Source of the DNA: DAOUKH01 sp964291475
GTDB taxonomy: Bacteria > Chloroflexota > Dehalococcoidia > SHYB01
Reading direction: 5' to 3'
Length of the DNA stretch: 64,000 nucleotides
Assembly: GCA_964291475.2 (NCBI GenBank)
Contig: OZ220058.1
Coordinates: 1-64,000, forward strand
The stretch's first letter is position 1. Every line of letters starts with the position of its first letter. The notes below the pieces were generated by a model that saw only the letters and a program-made list of their open reading frames with translations, was not told the origin of the DNA and did no database searches. Both the position numbers and the translations under genes were made by a program. Shown one piece after another: positions 40,232 to 49,052 of this stretch.

Positions 40232-41257
40232 ATGCGCTATCCGTGGGCGAACATTCTGATCGGCGTGGCGCTGACGGTCTCGGTCGTCACCGGCTTCCTG
40301 ACGCTGACCAGCAACCACTCCCCCTTCCTGGGCGACATCCACGCCGCCTCCAGCCTCGCGGTCGTCGCGGTGTTCTGGTGGAAGGCGTGGAACATTGCCG
40401 GCGGGCTGCAGCAGTGGCGCCGGCGCCCAACCACAACGGTGGCCTCGGTGCTGCTCGCGATGGTGCTGATCGGGGTCGTCTTCAGCGGGGTCTACTGGAG
40501 CAACATCGGGCCGTTCAACTTCCTCGGTCTGAGCGGGATGACCTGGCACGGCGTCCTCGCCATTCCCGCCGTCTTCCTCGTGCTCGGGCACTTTCTCGGC
40601 CGCACCTACTCGGCGCGCCCCCGGTACTGGGCCGAACGCCGCACCTTCCTGCGGACGGTTGCCGCAGCCCTGGGCGGGCTGGCGCTGTGGCGCATCGGCG
40701 AGGCCGCGGCGCCGTTGCTCAACCTTCAGGCCGCCGACCGGCGGTTCACCGGGTCGTACAACGCCGGCGACTTCACCGGCAACGACTTTCCCCGCGTCAT
40801 CTGGCTTTCCGACAGCGCGCCGACGCTCGACGAGTCGGCGTGGCGGCTCCAACTCGAGGGGCACGTGGCGCGGCCCGTCGAGCTCGACTACGAGACCGCG
40901 CTGGGCTACCGGGACGAGGTCGTGGCCACGATCGACTGCACCGGCGGGTGGCACTCGACGCAGGAGTGGCGCGGCGTCCGGCTCGGCCGCCTCTTCGACC
41001 GTGCGGGCCTGACGGACGAGGCCGCGAGCATCACGGTCCGCTCGGCGACGGGGTACTGGCGGCGGTTCAGCCTTGAAGAGGCGCAGGCCTACCTGCTGGC
41101 GACGCACGTCTCCGGCGAGCGGCTTTCGAGGGGGCACGGCTTTCCGGTGCGCTTAGTGGCCCCCGACAAGCGGGGCTATGATTGGGTGAAATGGGTAACG
41201 CACATCAACGTCAACGACACGAGCAAGTGGTGGCAGCCGCCGCTCCCGCTGCAATGA
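40232..41257 (+). CDS. Sulfite-oxidase-fold molybdoenzyme fused to a membrane cytochrome-like domain (YedY-like)
   Basis: 341 residues. Residues 1-150 form four membrane helices with spaced His (DIHAASS, MTWHGVLA, LGHFLG), like the haem-binding YedZ/DUF4405-type domain; a short link with RRTFLRTVAAALGG resembles a Tat-like signal. The C-terminal 190 residues are an oxidoreductase molybdopterin domain: the Mo ligand is the Cys of ATIDCTGGWHSTQEWRGV, with SRGHGFPVRLVAPDKRGYDWVKWV at the end. It could pass electrons from the quinone pool to an external substrate such as an oxidised protein methionine. Both parts in one chain replace the usual MsrP-MsrQ pair. Confidence 0.85.
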   Translation: MRYPWANILIGVALTVSVVTGFLTLTSNHSPFLGDIHAASSLAVVAVFWWKAWNIAGGLQQWRRRPTTTVASVLLAMVLIGVVFSGVYWSNIGPFNFLGLSGMTWHGVLAIPAVFLVLGHFLGRTYSARPRYWAERRTFLRTVAAALGGLALWRIGEAAAPLLNLQAADRRFTGSYNAGDFTGNDFPRVIWLSDSAPTLDESAWRLQLEGHVARPVELDYETALGYRDEVVATIDCTGGWHSTQEWRGVRLGRLFDRAGLTDEAASITVRSATGYWRRFSLEEAQAYLLATHVSGERLSRGHGFPVRLVAPDKRGYDWVKWVTHINVNDTSKWWQPPLPLQ

Positions 41258-41403
41258 GCGGGCGCCGCGCGACCGTTTGGACTCTGGTCTGGCGGTGGGC
41301 GGTGCAGGCCGCGCACTGGCTCAACGGCAGCGCCCACGCGCGGCCCGTCGAGCCGCTCTCCCGCTGCGCCTACGACCAAATGATGGTCGTCATGGCGAAG
41401 TGA
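41254..41403 (+). CDS. Small possible protein coupled to the molybdoenzyme gene
   Basis: A 49-residue frame whose ATG overlaps the preceding stop (ATGA). It reads SGRRATVWTLVWRWAVQAAH, with a Trp-rich amphipathic helix, and ends YDQMMVVMAK. No family is known to me. Overlap and strand support translation; the short length keeps confidence low. Confidence 0.35.
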   Translation: MSGRRATVWTLVWRWAVQAAHWLNGSAHARPVEPLSRCAYDQMMVVMAK

Positions 41404-41495
41404 GACGACGAAAGCGTCGCCGTCGGCGGCATCTACGAAGCGGCGGGCCGCAGGCCCAAGGGCCCCGGCCTCTAGGCTAGGCGCGGCGCGTCGGG

Positions 41496-42572
41496 TCAGC
41501 CGATTTCGAGGACGCCGCGGGCGACTTCGCCGCGATCGAGGGCCTGGAAGGCGGTGTTGACCTCTTCGAGGGGGAAGCGCTTCGTGATGAGCTCGTCGAT
41601 CTTGAGGCTGCCCGCCTTGTAGAGGCCGAGGAGCTTGTTGAACTCGATGTGGGGCCGCGCCGTGCCGTACATCGAGCCGATGATGCTCTTCTCCATGATC
41701 AGGTCGCGGGCGTCGAGGTTGACCGCGGTGCGGACGGGCGCGTGGCCGACCCAGACGGTGATGCCGCGGAAGCGGGTGCAGTGCACGCTCTGGACGAAGG
41801 GCTCCTCGACGAGGCCGATGGCCTCGAAGGCGTAGTGGACGCCCTTGCGGCCGGTGAGGTCCTTGATGCGGCGCACGGGGTCTTCCTTGGAGGCGTTGAC
41901 GGTGTGGGTCGCGCCGAACTCGACGCCCATGTCGAGCTTGTTGTCGAGGACGTCGACGGCGATGATCGTGGTCGCGCCGGCGATGCGGGCGCCCTGGATG
42001 ACGTTGAGGCCGACGCCGCCGCAGCCGAAGACGGCCACGGTGCTGCCGGCATGGACCCGGGCGGTGTTGATGGCCGCGCCGACTCCCGTGGTGACGCCGC
42101 AGCCTACCAGCGCCGCCTGGGGGAAGGGAATGTCCTTGTCGATGGGGACGGCGGCGACGTCGGGGACCATGGTGTACTCGCCCATCGTGCCGACGCCGGC
42201 CATCGGGTAGAGGGCGACGTCGCCCGCCGTGGGGTTGGCGCTGGGGCGGGGCGAGCGCTCGCAGAGGTTCGGGTAGCCAAGCTCGCAGGTCTCGCAGCGG
42301 CCGCAGTTCGTCTTCCAGGAAAGGACGACGTGGTCGCCCTGGGCTACGCCCTGCACGTTGGGGCCGACGGCCTCGACGATGCCGGCGCCCTCGTGGCCGA
42401 GGATGCTGGGCAGGGGCACGATGTCCCAGTCGCCCTTCACGACGTGCCAGTCGGAGTGGCAGACGCCGCTCGCCATGACCTTGACGAGCACCTCGCCGGG
42501 GCCGGGCTCGGGTATCTCGACGGACTGCACCTGGACGGGCTGCTTCACTTCATGCAGGACGGCGGCTTTCAT
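41496..42572 (-). CDS. Zinc-dependent alcohol dehydrogenase (MDR family)
   Basis: 358 residues. The catalytic zinc site is GVCHSDWHVVKGDW with GHEGAGIVEAVG; the structural zinc has four Cys in NCGRCETCELGYPNLC (near residue 89); the Rossmann fold is VAVFGCGGVGLNVIQGARIAG with VDVLDNKLD, whose Asp indicates NAD. It resembles the class III / mycothiol-type ADH branch, oxidising alcohols or aldehyde adducts. The substrate is unknown. It stands alone on the minus strand, followed by repeats. Confidence 0.92.
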   Translation of the reverse strand: MKAAVLHEVKQPVQVQSVEIPEPGPGEVLVKVMASGVCHSDWHVVKGDWDIVPLPSILGHEGAGIVEAVGPNVQGVAQGDHVVLSWKTNCGRCETCELGYPNLCERSPRPSANPTAGDVALYPMAGVGTMGEYTMVPDVAAVPIDKDIPFPQAALVGCGVTTGVGAAINTARVHAGSTVAVFGCGGVGLNVIQGARIAGATTIIAVDVLDNKLDMGVEFGATHTVNASKEDPVRRIKDLTGRKGVHYAFEAIGLVEEPFVQSVHCTRFRGITVWVGHAPVRTAVNLDARDLIMEKSIIGSMYGTARPHIEFNKLLGLYKAGSLKIDELITKRFPLEEVNTAFQALDRGEVARGVLEIG

Positions 42573-42674
42573 GCAAGGCCTCCTCGGGAGCGTCGGAGAG
42601 TGTGAGGGATTGTAGACGCCGCGGCGGCGTGAAGGGAAGGGCGGGCGCTCGCGGATGGCCCGAGGCGGTCAGGA

Positions 42675-42865
42675 AGGGGGTCCCTCATCTCAATCTTCTC
42701 CCCTGGGGAGAAGAGGCAAGACCTCTCGGCCCTGCCCCACCGGCGCGCCCACCGGCGCGCGCCCTCTCTCAAATCTCCGCCAGAGGGGGAGAGGGAAGAC
42801 CTAGTCCCGCGCTGCCTGCCCGTGCCCTCCCTCAATTTCTCTCGGCGGGAGGGAGGCTTAGTGCA
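42675..42865. repeat. Mosaic palindromic repeats between adh and the DCC gene
   Basis: Contains CTCATCTCAATCTTCTCCCC with TGGGGAGAAGAGG, CGGCGCGCCCACCGGCGCGC (a local inverted repeat), CTCTCTCAAATCTCCGCCAG and CCTCCCTCAATTTCTCTCGG with GCGGGAGGGAGG. No gene is seen. Confidence 0.75.
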
Positions 42866-42869
42866 GGTC

Positions 42870-43286
42870 CTAGCCCCGGGTGAAGAGGCCGAGGGGGCGG
42901 CGGAGGGTGGCGACGAGGCCGTAGGCGAGCTCGTGGAGGAGCCAGAGCGGGGGCAGGCCGAGGAGGGCGGCGATGGGGGCCAGACGCGTGAGGAGGGCGG
43001 CGCGGCGCATGGCTTCGCCGGCGTGGTACTCGACGCCATCGGGCGTCACGAGGTGGACGGAGCGGCGCACGTCGTCGGGGGTGAGCGATTCGAGGAGGCC
43101 GTTGCCCGGGAGATCGTCGAATGGAATGGCGGTGATGGGCGTCTTGGCCATGCCGGTCACCCACCTCACCGAGGCGGCGCAGAAGGCTCAGTCGCCGTTG
43201 TAGACCAGGACGTGGCGCTCCGGCGGGGTCGCCGCGCGCGTCGGGCTGTGGCGGCGCCACAGTGCGCGGAAGGCCTTTCGAAGCAC
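42870..43286 (-). CDS. DCC family (DUF393) thiol-disulfide oxidoreductase, candidate selenoprotein with UxxC
   Basis: Read through one TGA (43188-43190), the minus strand encodes a complete 138-residue DCC-family protein: MLRKAFRALWRRHSP, then ERHVLVYNGD, the TGA, AFCAASVRWV and the usual C-terminal LVATLRRPLGLF. In the family this site reads DGDCxFC; here the first redox Cys codon is TGA and the second is TGC, giving U33-A-F-C36. The GTG start (43284-43286) has GGGGAGG 6 bp upstream. Behind the TGA, CCGCCTC (43171-43177) pairs with GAGGTGG (43161-43167) around the loop GGT, which begins 17 nt after the TGA with G in the first position, as bacterial SECIS hairpins do. A Cys-to-stop mutation is the alternative. 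Confidence 0.7.
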
Positions 43287-43388
43287 GCTCTGCCTCCCCT
43301 AGGGTCTCGTCGGCCAAGGATAGCACCGGCGGTGCGGGGGGCATGCGTTCCGCCCGTGCTACACTCGGTTTGCGCTGGGGTGTTCCTT

Positions 43389-44177
43389 ATGTCCGACTCC
43401 CGGTTCTACAAGACGGAGGGGATCGTCATCCGGCTCGTCCCCATCGGCGAGGCGGACCGGGTGGTGACGCTGTTCACGCCGCAGCACGGCAAGGCGCGGG
43501 CGGTGGCGCGGGGCGCGCGGCGGGTGAAGAGCCGGGTCGGCGGCCACGTCGAGCTGCTGGCCCGCGTCCGGGTCCTCATCCGGCGCGGCAAGACCCTCGA
43601 CGTGCTCTCCCAGGCGGAGACGCTCGACAGCAACGCCCCGCTGCGCGAGGACCTCTGGCGCACGACCTGCGGACTCTACATCGCGGAGCTGGTCGACCGG
43701 TTCAGCCGCGAGGAGCTGGAGAACACCGGTCTGTACCACCTGTTGCGCCGCTGCCTCGGCGACCTCCCCACCGCGCCCAGTCCCGACCTGTTGACCCGCT
43801 ACTTCGAGGTGCGGATGCTGGCGCTGACCGGCTTCCAGCCCGAGGTCTTCCGCTGCGTGCAATGCGGCGCCGACCTGACCCCCGCGCCCCAGGCATTCAG
43901 TCCCGCCGCCGGGGGCGTCATCTGCCCTTCCTGCCGGGGCGGGGAGGGCGCCGGGCTGCGTGCCCTGAGCCTGAACGCGCTCAAGGTGTTGCGGCTCTTC
44001 CTGCGCTCCGACCTCGACGCCGCGATGGGGGTGCGGGTACAGGAAGAGCTCGCGGTTGAATTGGAGCACGTACTCAGGCAATATATCCGCCACGTGCTCG
44101 AACAAGACATGAAGAGCACCGATTTCCTCGACCTGCTCCGCAGGCAGCGGGAAACGCTGTCCGCGTCCACGTCCTGA
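43389..44177 (+). CDS. recO: DNA repair protein RecO
   Basis: 262 residues. The N-terminal OB-fold reads YKTEGIVIRLVPIGEADRVVT with KARAVARGARRVKSR, and the middle has the four-Cys zinc module CVQCGADL ... VICPSCRGG (residues about 157-182). RecO anneals single strands and loads RecA with RecR and RecF. Earlier frames upstream belong to the divergent DCC gene region. It precedes the biotin carboxylase gene by 17 bp on the same strand. Confidence 0.94.
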   Translation: MSDSRFYKTEGIVIRLVPIGEADRVVTLFTPQHGKARAVARGARRVKSRVGGHVELLARVRVLIRRGKTLDVLSQAETLDSNAPLREDLWRTTCGLYIAELVDRFSREELENTGLYHLLRRCLGDLPTAPSPDLLTRYFEVRMLALTGFQPEVFRCVQCGADLTPAPQAFSPAAGGVICPSCRGGEGAGLRALSLNALKVLRLFLRSDLDAAMGVRVQEELAVELEHVLRQYIRHVLEQDMKSTDFLDLLRRQRETLSASTS

Positions 44178-44194
44178 GGCCCCGCGAGACGCCC

Positions 44195-45706
44195 GTGCTC
44201 CGAAAAATCCTGGTCGCGAATAGAGGCGAGATCGCCCTGCGCGTCATGCGGACGTGCGAGGACATGGGGCTGGGCATGGTCGCGATCTTCTCCGAGGCCG
44301 ACCGGCTGTCGCCCCACGTCGTCTACGCCGATGAGGCGTACCTGCTCGGCCCGCCTCCGCCCACCGAAAGCTATCTCAACTTCGACCGCATCCTGAGCAT
44401 CGCCAAGGAGTCGGGCGCCGACGCCATCCACCCGGGCTACGGCTTCATCGCCGAAAACGCCGACTTCGCCGACGCCTGCGCCGACGCGGGAATCACCTTC
44501 ATCGGCCCCAGCGGGCAGATGATCCGGCAGATGGGCGACAAGCTGGAGGCGCGCCGCATCATGGAGCAGGCCGGCGTGCCGGTCGTGCCCGGCGGCGACA
44601 CCCCCGCCGACGCCCTCGACGACGCCTTGGCCCTGGCCGAGCGGATCGGCTATCCGGTGTTGGTCAAGCCTTCCGGCGGCGGGGGCGGCAAGGGCATGCA
44701 CGTCGTTCACGAGCCCGGCGGCATGGCCGACGCGCTGCGGATCGCGGCCAACGAGGCCCGGTCGGCCTTCGGCGACCCCACGCTCTACCTCGAAAAGTAC
44801 CTGCAGCCGGTGCGCCACATCGAGATCCAGATGGTGCGCGACAACTTCGGCAACGTGCTCCACCTCGGCGAGCGGGAGTGCTCCGTGCAGCGCCGCCACC
44901 AGAAGATCATCGAGGAGAGCCCCTCGGTCGCCGTCGACGAGAAGGTACGCGCGGGGCTCGTGCAGGCCGGCATCAACGCGGTGAACGCCGTCGACTACCT
45001 GGGCGTGGGCACGATCGAGTTCCTGCTCGACGGCGACGGCAACTTCTACTTCCTCGAAATGAACACGCGCCTCCAGGTGGAGCACACCGTCACCGAGATG
45101 GTGACGGGCCTCGACCTCGTCGAGCAGCAGATCAAGGTCGCCAGCGGCCTGGAGCTGGAGCTGTCGCAGGAGGACGTCCAGTTCAGCGGCTGGTCGATCG
45201 AGTGCCGCATCTCGGCCGAGGACCCCTACAACCGGTTCATGCCGAGCCCGGGGCTCATCGAATTGCTCTACGAGCCCGGCGGCCCCGGCGTCCGCGTCGA
45301 CACCGGCGTGTCGAAGGGGTTCGAGGTGCCGATCTTCTACGACCCCATGATCGCGAAGCTGATCACGTGGGGCACCGACCGCGACCAGGCGCGGCGGCGA
45401 ATGAAGCGGGCGCTGCGCGACTATCAGATCCTCGGCATCCGCAACAACATCCCGTTCCTGATCTCGCTGATCGAGGAGCCGGACTTCATCTCGGGCAACA
45501 TCCACACCGGATTCCTCGAAGAACACGTCGAGCTCTTCGACGAGCGGCCCAACGAGAATCCGGACTTCGCCGCCGTCGTCGCGACGGTGCTCGACCATCA
45601 GAACAAGGGCGCCCGCAGGAACGGAACTGTCGCCGAGCCGTCCAACGGGAAGAAGTCGTCGGCGTGGCGGCAGGGGCTGCGCAGCTGGGACCGGCCATGG
45701 CCGTAG
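44195..45706 (+). CDS. accC: Biotin carboxylase subunit of an acyl-CoA or acetyl-CoA carboxylase
   Basis: 503 residues from a GTG. KILVANRGEIALRVMRTCED at the start, GYGFIAENADFADACADAG, the ATP-grasp Gly loop KPSGGGGGKGMHVV (near residue 160), ERECSVQRRHQKIIEE and FLEMNTRLQVEHTVTE (near 286) are all present. It carboxylates biotin with bicarbonate and ATP. The biotin carrier gene overlaps its end by 10 bp. The carboxyltransferase is not in the window, so acetyl-CoA and propionyl-CoA carboxylase remain possible. Confidence 0.95.
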   Translation: MLRKILVANRGEIALRVMRTCEDMGLGMVAIFSEADRLSPHVVYADEAYLLGPPPPTESYLNFDRILSIAKESGADAIHPGYGFIAENADFADACADAGITFIGPSGQMIRQMGDKLEARRIMEQAGVPVVPGGDTPADALDDALALAERIGYPVLVKPSGGGGGKGMHVVHEPGGMADALRIAANEARSAFGDPTLYLEKYLQPVRHIEIQMVRDNFGNVLHLGERECSVQRRHQKIIEESPSVAVDEKVRAGLVQAGINAVNAVDYLGVGTIEFLLDGDGNFYFLEMNTRLQVEHTVTEMVTGLDLVEQQIKVASGLELELSQEDVQFSGWSIECRISAEDPYNRFMPSPGLIELLYEPGGPGVRVDTGVSKGFEVPIFYDPMIAKLITWGTDRDQARRRMKRALRDYQILGIRNNIPFLISLIEEPDFISGNIHTGFLEEHVELFDERPNENPDFAAVVATVLDHQNKGARRNGTVAEPSNGKKSSAWRQGLRSWDRPWP

Positions 45707-46206
45707 AGCGCTTTCGCGTGCTCGTCGACGGCGAGCCGTATGAATTGACCGTCGAGCAGGGAGACGGCCGCCTCGTCGTGAAGTCCGACGAAAAGGAGTG
45801 GGTCGCGGACCTGCAGCAGTTCAGCGGCACCAACCTCGTCTCGCTGATCCTTGACGGGCGCTCGCTCGAGTTCCTGGTCGACAAGACCGGCGACCGCTAC
45901 TCCGTACTCCGCTTGACCGAGCGCTACGACGTGACGGTGCGCCCGGCCTGGGCCACGGGGCAGGGCGGCGGCTTCGGGGATGACGCGACGGGGGAAGTCG
46001 CCATCGAGAGCCCCATCGTGGGGGTGGTGGTCGACGTGCAGGTGGAGCGCGGGCAGGACGTGAGCAAGGGCGACCTCCTGCTCGTCATCGAGGCGATGAA
46101 GATGCAGAACGAGATCCGCGCCCCGCGGGACGGCGTCGTCAAGGCGCTCAGGGCCAAGATCGGCGACAAGGTCGCCATGCGCCAGCCGCTGCTCGTGCTC
46201 GGCTAG
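45697..46206 (+). CDS. Biotin carboxyl carrier protein
   Basis: 169 residues. The C-terminal 75 residues are a biotinyl domain with the biotinylated Lys in VIEAMKMQNEIRAP (near residue 135), preceded by SPIVGVVVDVQVERGQDV. The N-terminal 95 residues (VLVDGEPYELTVEQGDGRLV) are a beta domain like the BT domain of acyl-CoA carboxylases that docks the carrier to the biotin carboxylase. That form is closer to propionyl/acyl-CoA carboxylase alpha chains than to AccB. It is translationally coupled to the carboxylase gene. Confidence 0.92.
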   Translation: MAVERFRVLVDGEPYELTVEQGDGRLVVKSDEKEWVADLQQFSGTNLVSLILDGRSLEFLVDKTGDRYSVLRLTERYDVTVRPAWATGQGGGFGDDATGEVAIESPIVGVVVDVQVERGQDVSKGDLLLVIEAMKMQNEIRAPRDGVVKALRAKIGDKVAMRQPLLVLG

Positions 46207-47471
46207 CTCCGCGCCGCAGCCCGCGCCTCCCGCCAGGAGGCGACCGCCAGGACCGCCGCCGCCGTGAGCCCCGTCATGCCGGCGGCGAGGTACATGGTGC
46301 GGAAGCCGGCCTCTTGAAGTATGAGGCCCATGACGAAGGCGCCGCCGAAGAGGCCGATGTCCACGCCCAGGGCGAAGGTCGCCGAGGCCGAGCCGAGGCG
46401 CTCGCCGCCGGCCCTGTCGAGCAGCAGCGCCTGGAGGCCGGGTTGCACGAATCCCGCGCCGAAGCCGGCCAGCGCCGCGCCGATGGGCAGCATCCACGGG
46501 GTCTGCACCAGCCCGATGAGGACGGTGGCGGCGGACATCATCACGAACGCCGGCACCATCGAGTAGGCCCGCGGGAACCGGTCGAGCAGCCGTCCGCTGA
46601 AGAACCGGGACAGGACGATGCTCACCGCGGTGACGGTATAGAACGAGAGTCCCACGTTCGCGACGCCGATCTCCTCGGCGTAGATGGGCGCGAAGATGTT
46701 GAGGGAGACGAAGTTCACCACGGAAAGAAGCTGCAACCCGGCGGGCAGGAGGGCCTTCCGGTTGATCATCTGCTTGATGCGGGTGAGGGGCGAGACGTCC
46801 GGCTGCTTCACCGGCGTGTAGACCTCGCTGAGCTGGCGGGTCAGGTAGATACAGATGAGGCCGATGACGCCGGCGATGAGGAAGGCGGTGGCGAAGTTCA
46901 GGTCGGCGCCGCCGACGTCGCTGCCGGAGCCGGGGTACCAGCGCCGCAGCTCCTGTTCGAAGCCGTGGAGGAAGCCGGCCTTCAGGATGAAGGTGGCGAG
47001 CAGGGGCGCGAGCGCCAAGGCGAGGTTGTTGGCCATGCCCCAGTAGCCCATCGCCTGGCCCCGCTTCGAGGCGGGGGCGATGTCGCCGGCGTAGGCCAGG
47101 GAGGCGGTGAAGAAGAGCGAGATGCCGGCCCCGGCGGCGAGCCGCACCGGCCACAGGAAGACGGTGTCGGAGACGAACCCGTAGGAGAAGGCGCTGACGG
47201 TGAGGATCACCGCGCCGAGCGTGATGAACCGCTTGCGCCCCTGTTCGTCGACGAGCCGCCCGGAGAAGGGACGCAGGCAGATCGAGACGATGCTCGAACC
47301 GCCGATCAGCGCGCCGATGAGGGCCGGCGTCCCGCCGAGGGCGTCGATGAAGATGGGGAGAATGGGGAAGAAGAAGACGAAGCCGCCGAAGAAGGCGAAG
47401 GTGGCGAAGAATATGAAGACGAAGTTGCGGGTGAAGACACGCTCGCCGGAACCCGTCGGCGGCGGGTTCAT
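46203..47471 (-). CDS. MFS transporter
   Basis: 422 residues with twelve hydrophobic helices. It starts NFVFIFFATFAFFGGFVFFF; the loop between helices 2 and 3 has RPFSGRLVDEQGRKRF, the DRxGR-like motif of the superfamily, and SGRLLDRFPRAYSMVP is the second-half copy. No substrate can be read; the general look is that of drug or metabolite exporters. It converges with the biotin carrier gene and overlaps its last 4 bases. Confidence 0.9.
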   Translation of the reverse strand: MNPPPTGSGERVFTRNFVFIFFATFAFFGGFVFFFPILPIFIDALGGTPALIGALIGGSSIVSICLRPFSGRLVDEQGRKRFITLGAVILTVSAFSYGFVSDTVFLWPVRLAAGAGISLFFTASLAYAGDIAPASKRGQAMGYWGMANNLALALAPLLATFILKAGFLHGFEQELRRWYPGSGSDVGGADLNFATAFLIAGVIGLICIYLTRQLSEVYTPVKQPDVSPLTRIKQMINRKALLPAGLQLLSVVNFVSLNIFAPIYAEEIGVANVGLSFYTVTAVSIVLSRFFSGRLLDRFPRAYSMVPAFVMMSAATVLIGLVQTPWMLPIGAALAGFGAGFVQPGLQALLLDRAGGERLGSASATFALGVDIGLFGGAFVMGLILQEAGFRTMYLAAGMTGLTAAAVLAVASWREARAAARS

Positions 47472-47584
47472 GCCGGGGGTCCCCTTCGAATTCGCAACTG
47501 CGCCATAGTCAGACGGCCCCGCGCGGAGGGCGCGGGCGGCCCGAAGGAATCTAGCCTATACCGGCGGGCTAGGGCAACGGGCGG

Positions 47585-47890
47585 GGGTGGCGGGGCCCCT
47601 CATCTCAATCTTCTCGCGGGGGGACCTTTGCGTAACCTTGGGCCTACCCCGTGAGGCCGTTCGGGGGATAGGAACGGGCGATTCGCGAATCGCCCCTACA
47701 GGGGAGGGGAGAAGACCCCGCCCACACCCCTGGGCAACCACGAGGGTTGCCCCTACATGGATGATCCGCCGGGGTCGGAGGTTGTGCCAAGGCCTCCGGG
47801 GGGAGAAGAGGTAAGACCACCCGGCCCCACCCCGGCCCTCTCTCAGTCTCTCCCAGAGGGAGAGAGGGAAGACCGCCCCGGCGCGCCCTT
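47585..47890. repeat. Composite palindromic repeat, inverted relative to 54.4 kb
   Basis: This gap of about 445 bp before the next gene holds no gene. It contains GGGGACCTTTGCGTAACCTT, GGGCCTACCCCGTGAGG, GGGCGATTCGCGAATCGCCC (47676-47695), GGGCAACCACGAGGGTTGCC, CATGGATGATCCGCCGGGGT and GTCGGAGGTTGTGCC, then the CTCTCAGTCTCTCCCAGAGG module. The same run of pieces occurs in the opposite orientation at 54410-54670. Confidence 0.85.
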
Positions 47891-47916
47891 TGCGGAAGGG
47901 CGGGGGGAGGGCGGGG

Positions 47917-48996
47917 CTAGTGGATGGGCTTGGACTCGACGAGGCCGCCGTAGGGGAGGAGGGCGTGGACGAAGGCGCCGGCGGGGCCGCCGGCAATGAC
48001 GACGTTGACGTCCTCCGGCGTCCGGGCGCAGCCCACGCGGCGTTCGTCGTCGCCGGGGGCGACGGTCCCGCCTCGGGGCGAGATGGGGCCGGGGATCGAG
48101 GGCCAGCCGTGCTCCTTGGCCCAGCGCGCGGTGCGCGTCGTCTTCTCGAAGAAGGCGGTACGGATGTCGGCCTTGGTCCAGCCGTCGCGGACGAAGTGTT
48201 CGGCGCACTCGGGCGGGATGACGAGCATCGAGAAGGCCTTGGCGACGTGGCCGCCCTCGGCGAGGTAGTGCGCGATGGTGTCGACGACGGCCTCGGCGCC
48301 GTGGTCGGCGTGCGCGGAGATCTGGAGATGGCCCGCCGTGGGAAAGACCGTCACCACGCTCTGGGCGGCCTCGAAGCCGCGCTCGACGTGGAGCGGGACG
48401 AGCGAGGGGAAGTCCTCCTCGTTCTCGACGATGTGGTAGCCGGCGTACTTGCCGGGCTGGCCCATCGTCGAGCGGTCGAGGATGTCGCGGCCGGCGAGGT
48501 CGCCGTGCCCGGCGCCGGGCACCGACCCCATGACGTTGATCTGCGCGAGGCGAACGGCGCGCCCAATGGAGGAGTTGGCGCGGTTCCCCGGCCCGAGGAC
48601 GTTGCCCCGGTAGTTCATCCCAAGCTCGTTGCGGATGGGGCCGTTGACGACGAAGCCGACGGCCATGCCGCCGGTCGAGGCGTTGCCGCCGTGCAGCCCG
48701 ATCCTGGGACTCGCCATCGCCTCGATGATGGCGATGACGACGGGGAAGTACTCGGGCAGGCAGCCGGCCATCACCGCGTTGATGGCCAGCTTCTCGACGG
48801 TAAGGACGCGGCGGCGCTCGTAGTACTCGCCGACGACGTCGCCGGCCGGGCGGCCCGACGCCTCGACGAAGCGGGCGACCCGCTCCTCGGTCGGCGGGAT
48901 GATCGGCAGGCCGTCGGTCCAGCCCTTCGCGTGGTAGAGCTCGACCGCCGCTTCGAAGCCGTCGACGTCGTACTGTTCCGAGGAGAGTGGCTCCAA
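47917..48996 (-). CDS. Conserved protein of unknown function in a CoA-catabolic cluster
   Basis: About 359 residues reading GWTDGLPIIPPTEERVARF, VEKLAINAVMAGCLPEYFPV, VVNGPIRNELGMNYRGNVLG, HVERGFEAAQSVVTVF and HFVRDGWTKADIR. The pattern is conserved in a bacterial family I cannot assign a reaction to; one Cys in MAGCLPEY looks invariant. I use the TTG at 48996 because a good promoter at 49024-49052 would start transcription near 49017, inside the longer frame to 49068, and family similarity begins after residue 30. Its neighbours (two hot-dog proteins and two CoA-transferases) suggest work on CoA esters. Confidence 0.6.
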   Translation of the reverse strand: MEPLSSEQYDVDGFEAAVELYHAKGWTDGLPIIPPTEERVARFVEASGRPAGDVVGEYYERRRVLTVEKLAINAVMAGCLPEYFPVVIAIIEAMASPRIGLHGGNASTGGMAVGFVVNGPIRNELGMNYRGNVLGPGNRANSSIGRAVRLAQINVMGSVPGAGHGDLAGRDILDRSTMGQPGKYAGYHIVENEEDFPSLVPLHVERGFEAAQSVVTVFPTAGHLQISAHADHGAEAVVDTIAHYLAEGGHVAKAFSMLVIPPECAEHFVRDGWTKADIRTAFFEKTTRTARWAKEHGWPSIPGPISPRGGTVAPGDDERRVGCARTPEDVNVVIAGGPAGAFVHALLPYGGLVESKPIH

Positions 48997-49023
48997 GATG
49001 CGCCCCGTCCCTGAGATGGCGGG

Positions 49024-49052
49024 AGCATAGGGAGGCCGCCGGACGGTGTCAA
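49024..49052 (-). promoter_or_regulatory. Putative promoter of the 47917-48996 gene
   Basis: On the minus strand TTGACA (49047-49052), 17 bp, TATGCT (49024-49029). The -35 box overlaps the stop codon of the upstream hot-dog gene. Confidence 0.6.

Noticed and set aside
42832..43344. 170-residue minus-strand frame over the DCC gene
   Set aside because: It is the +1 shadow of the DCC gene, Arg/Pro-rich and without family character; the true frame runs through the TGA.
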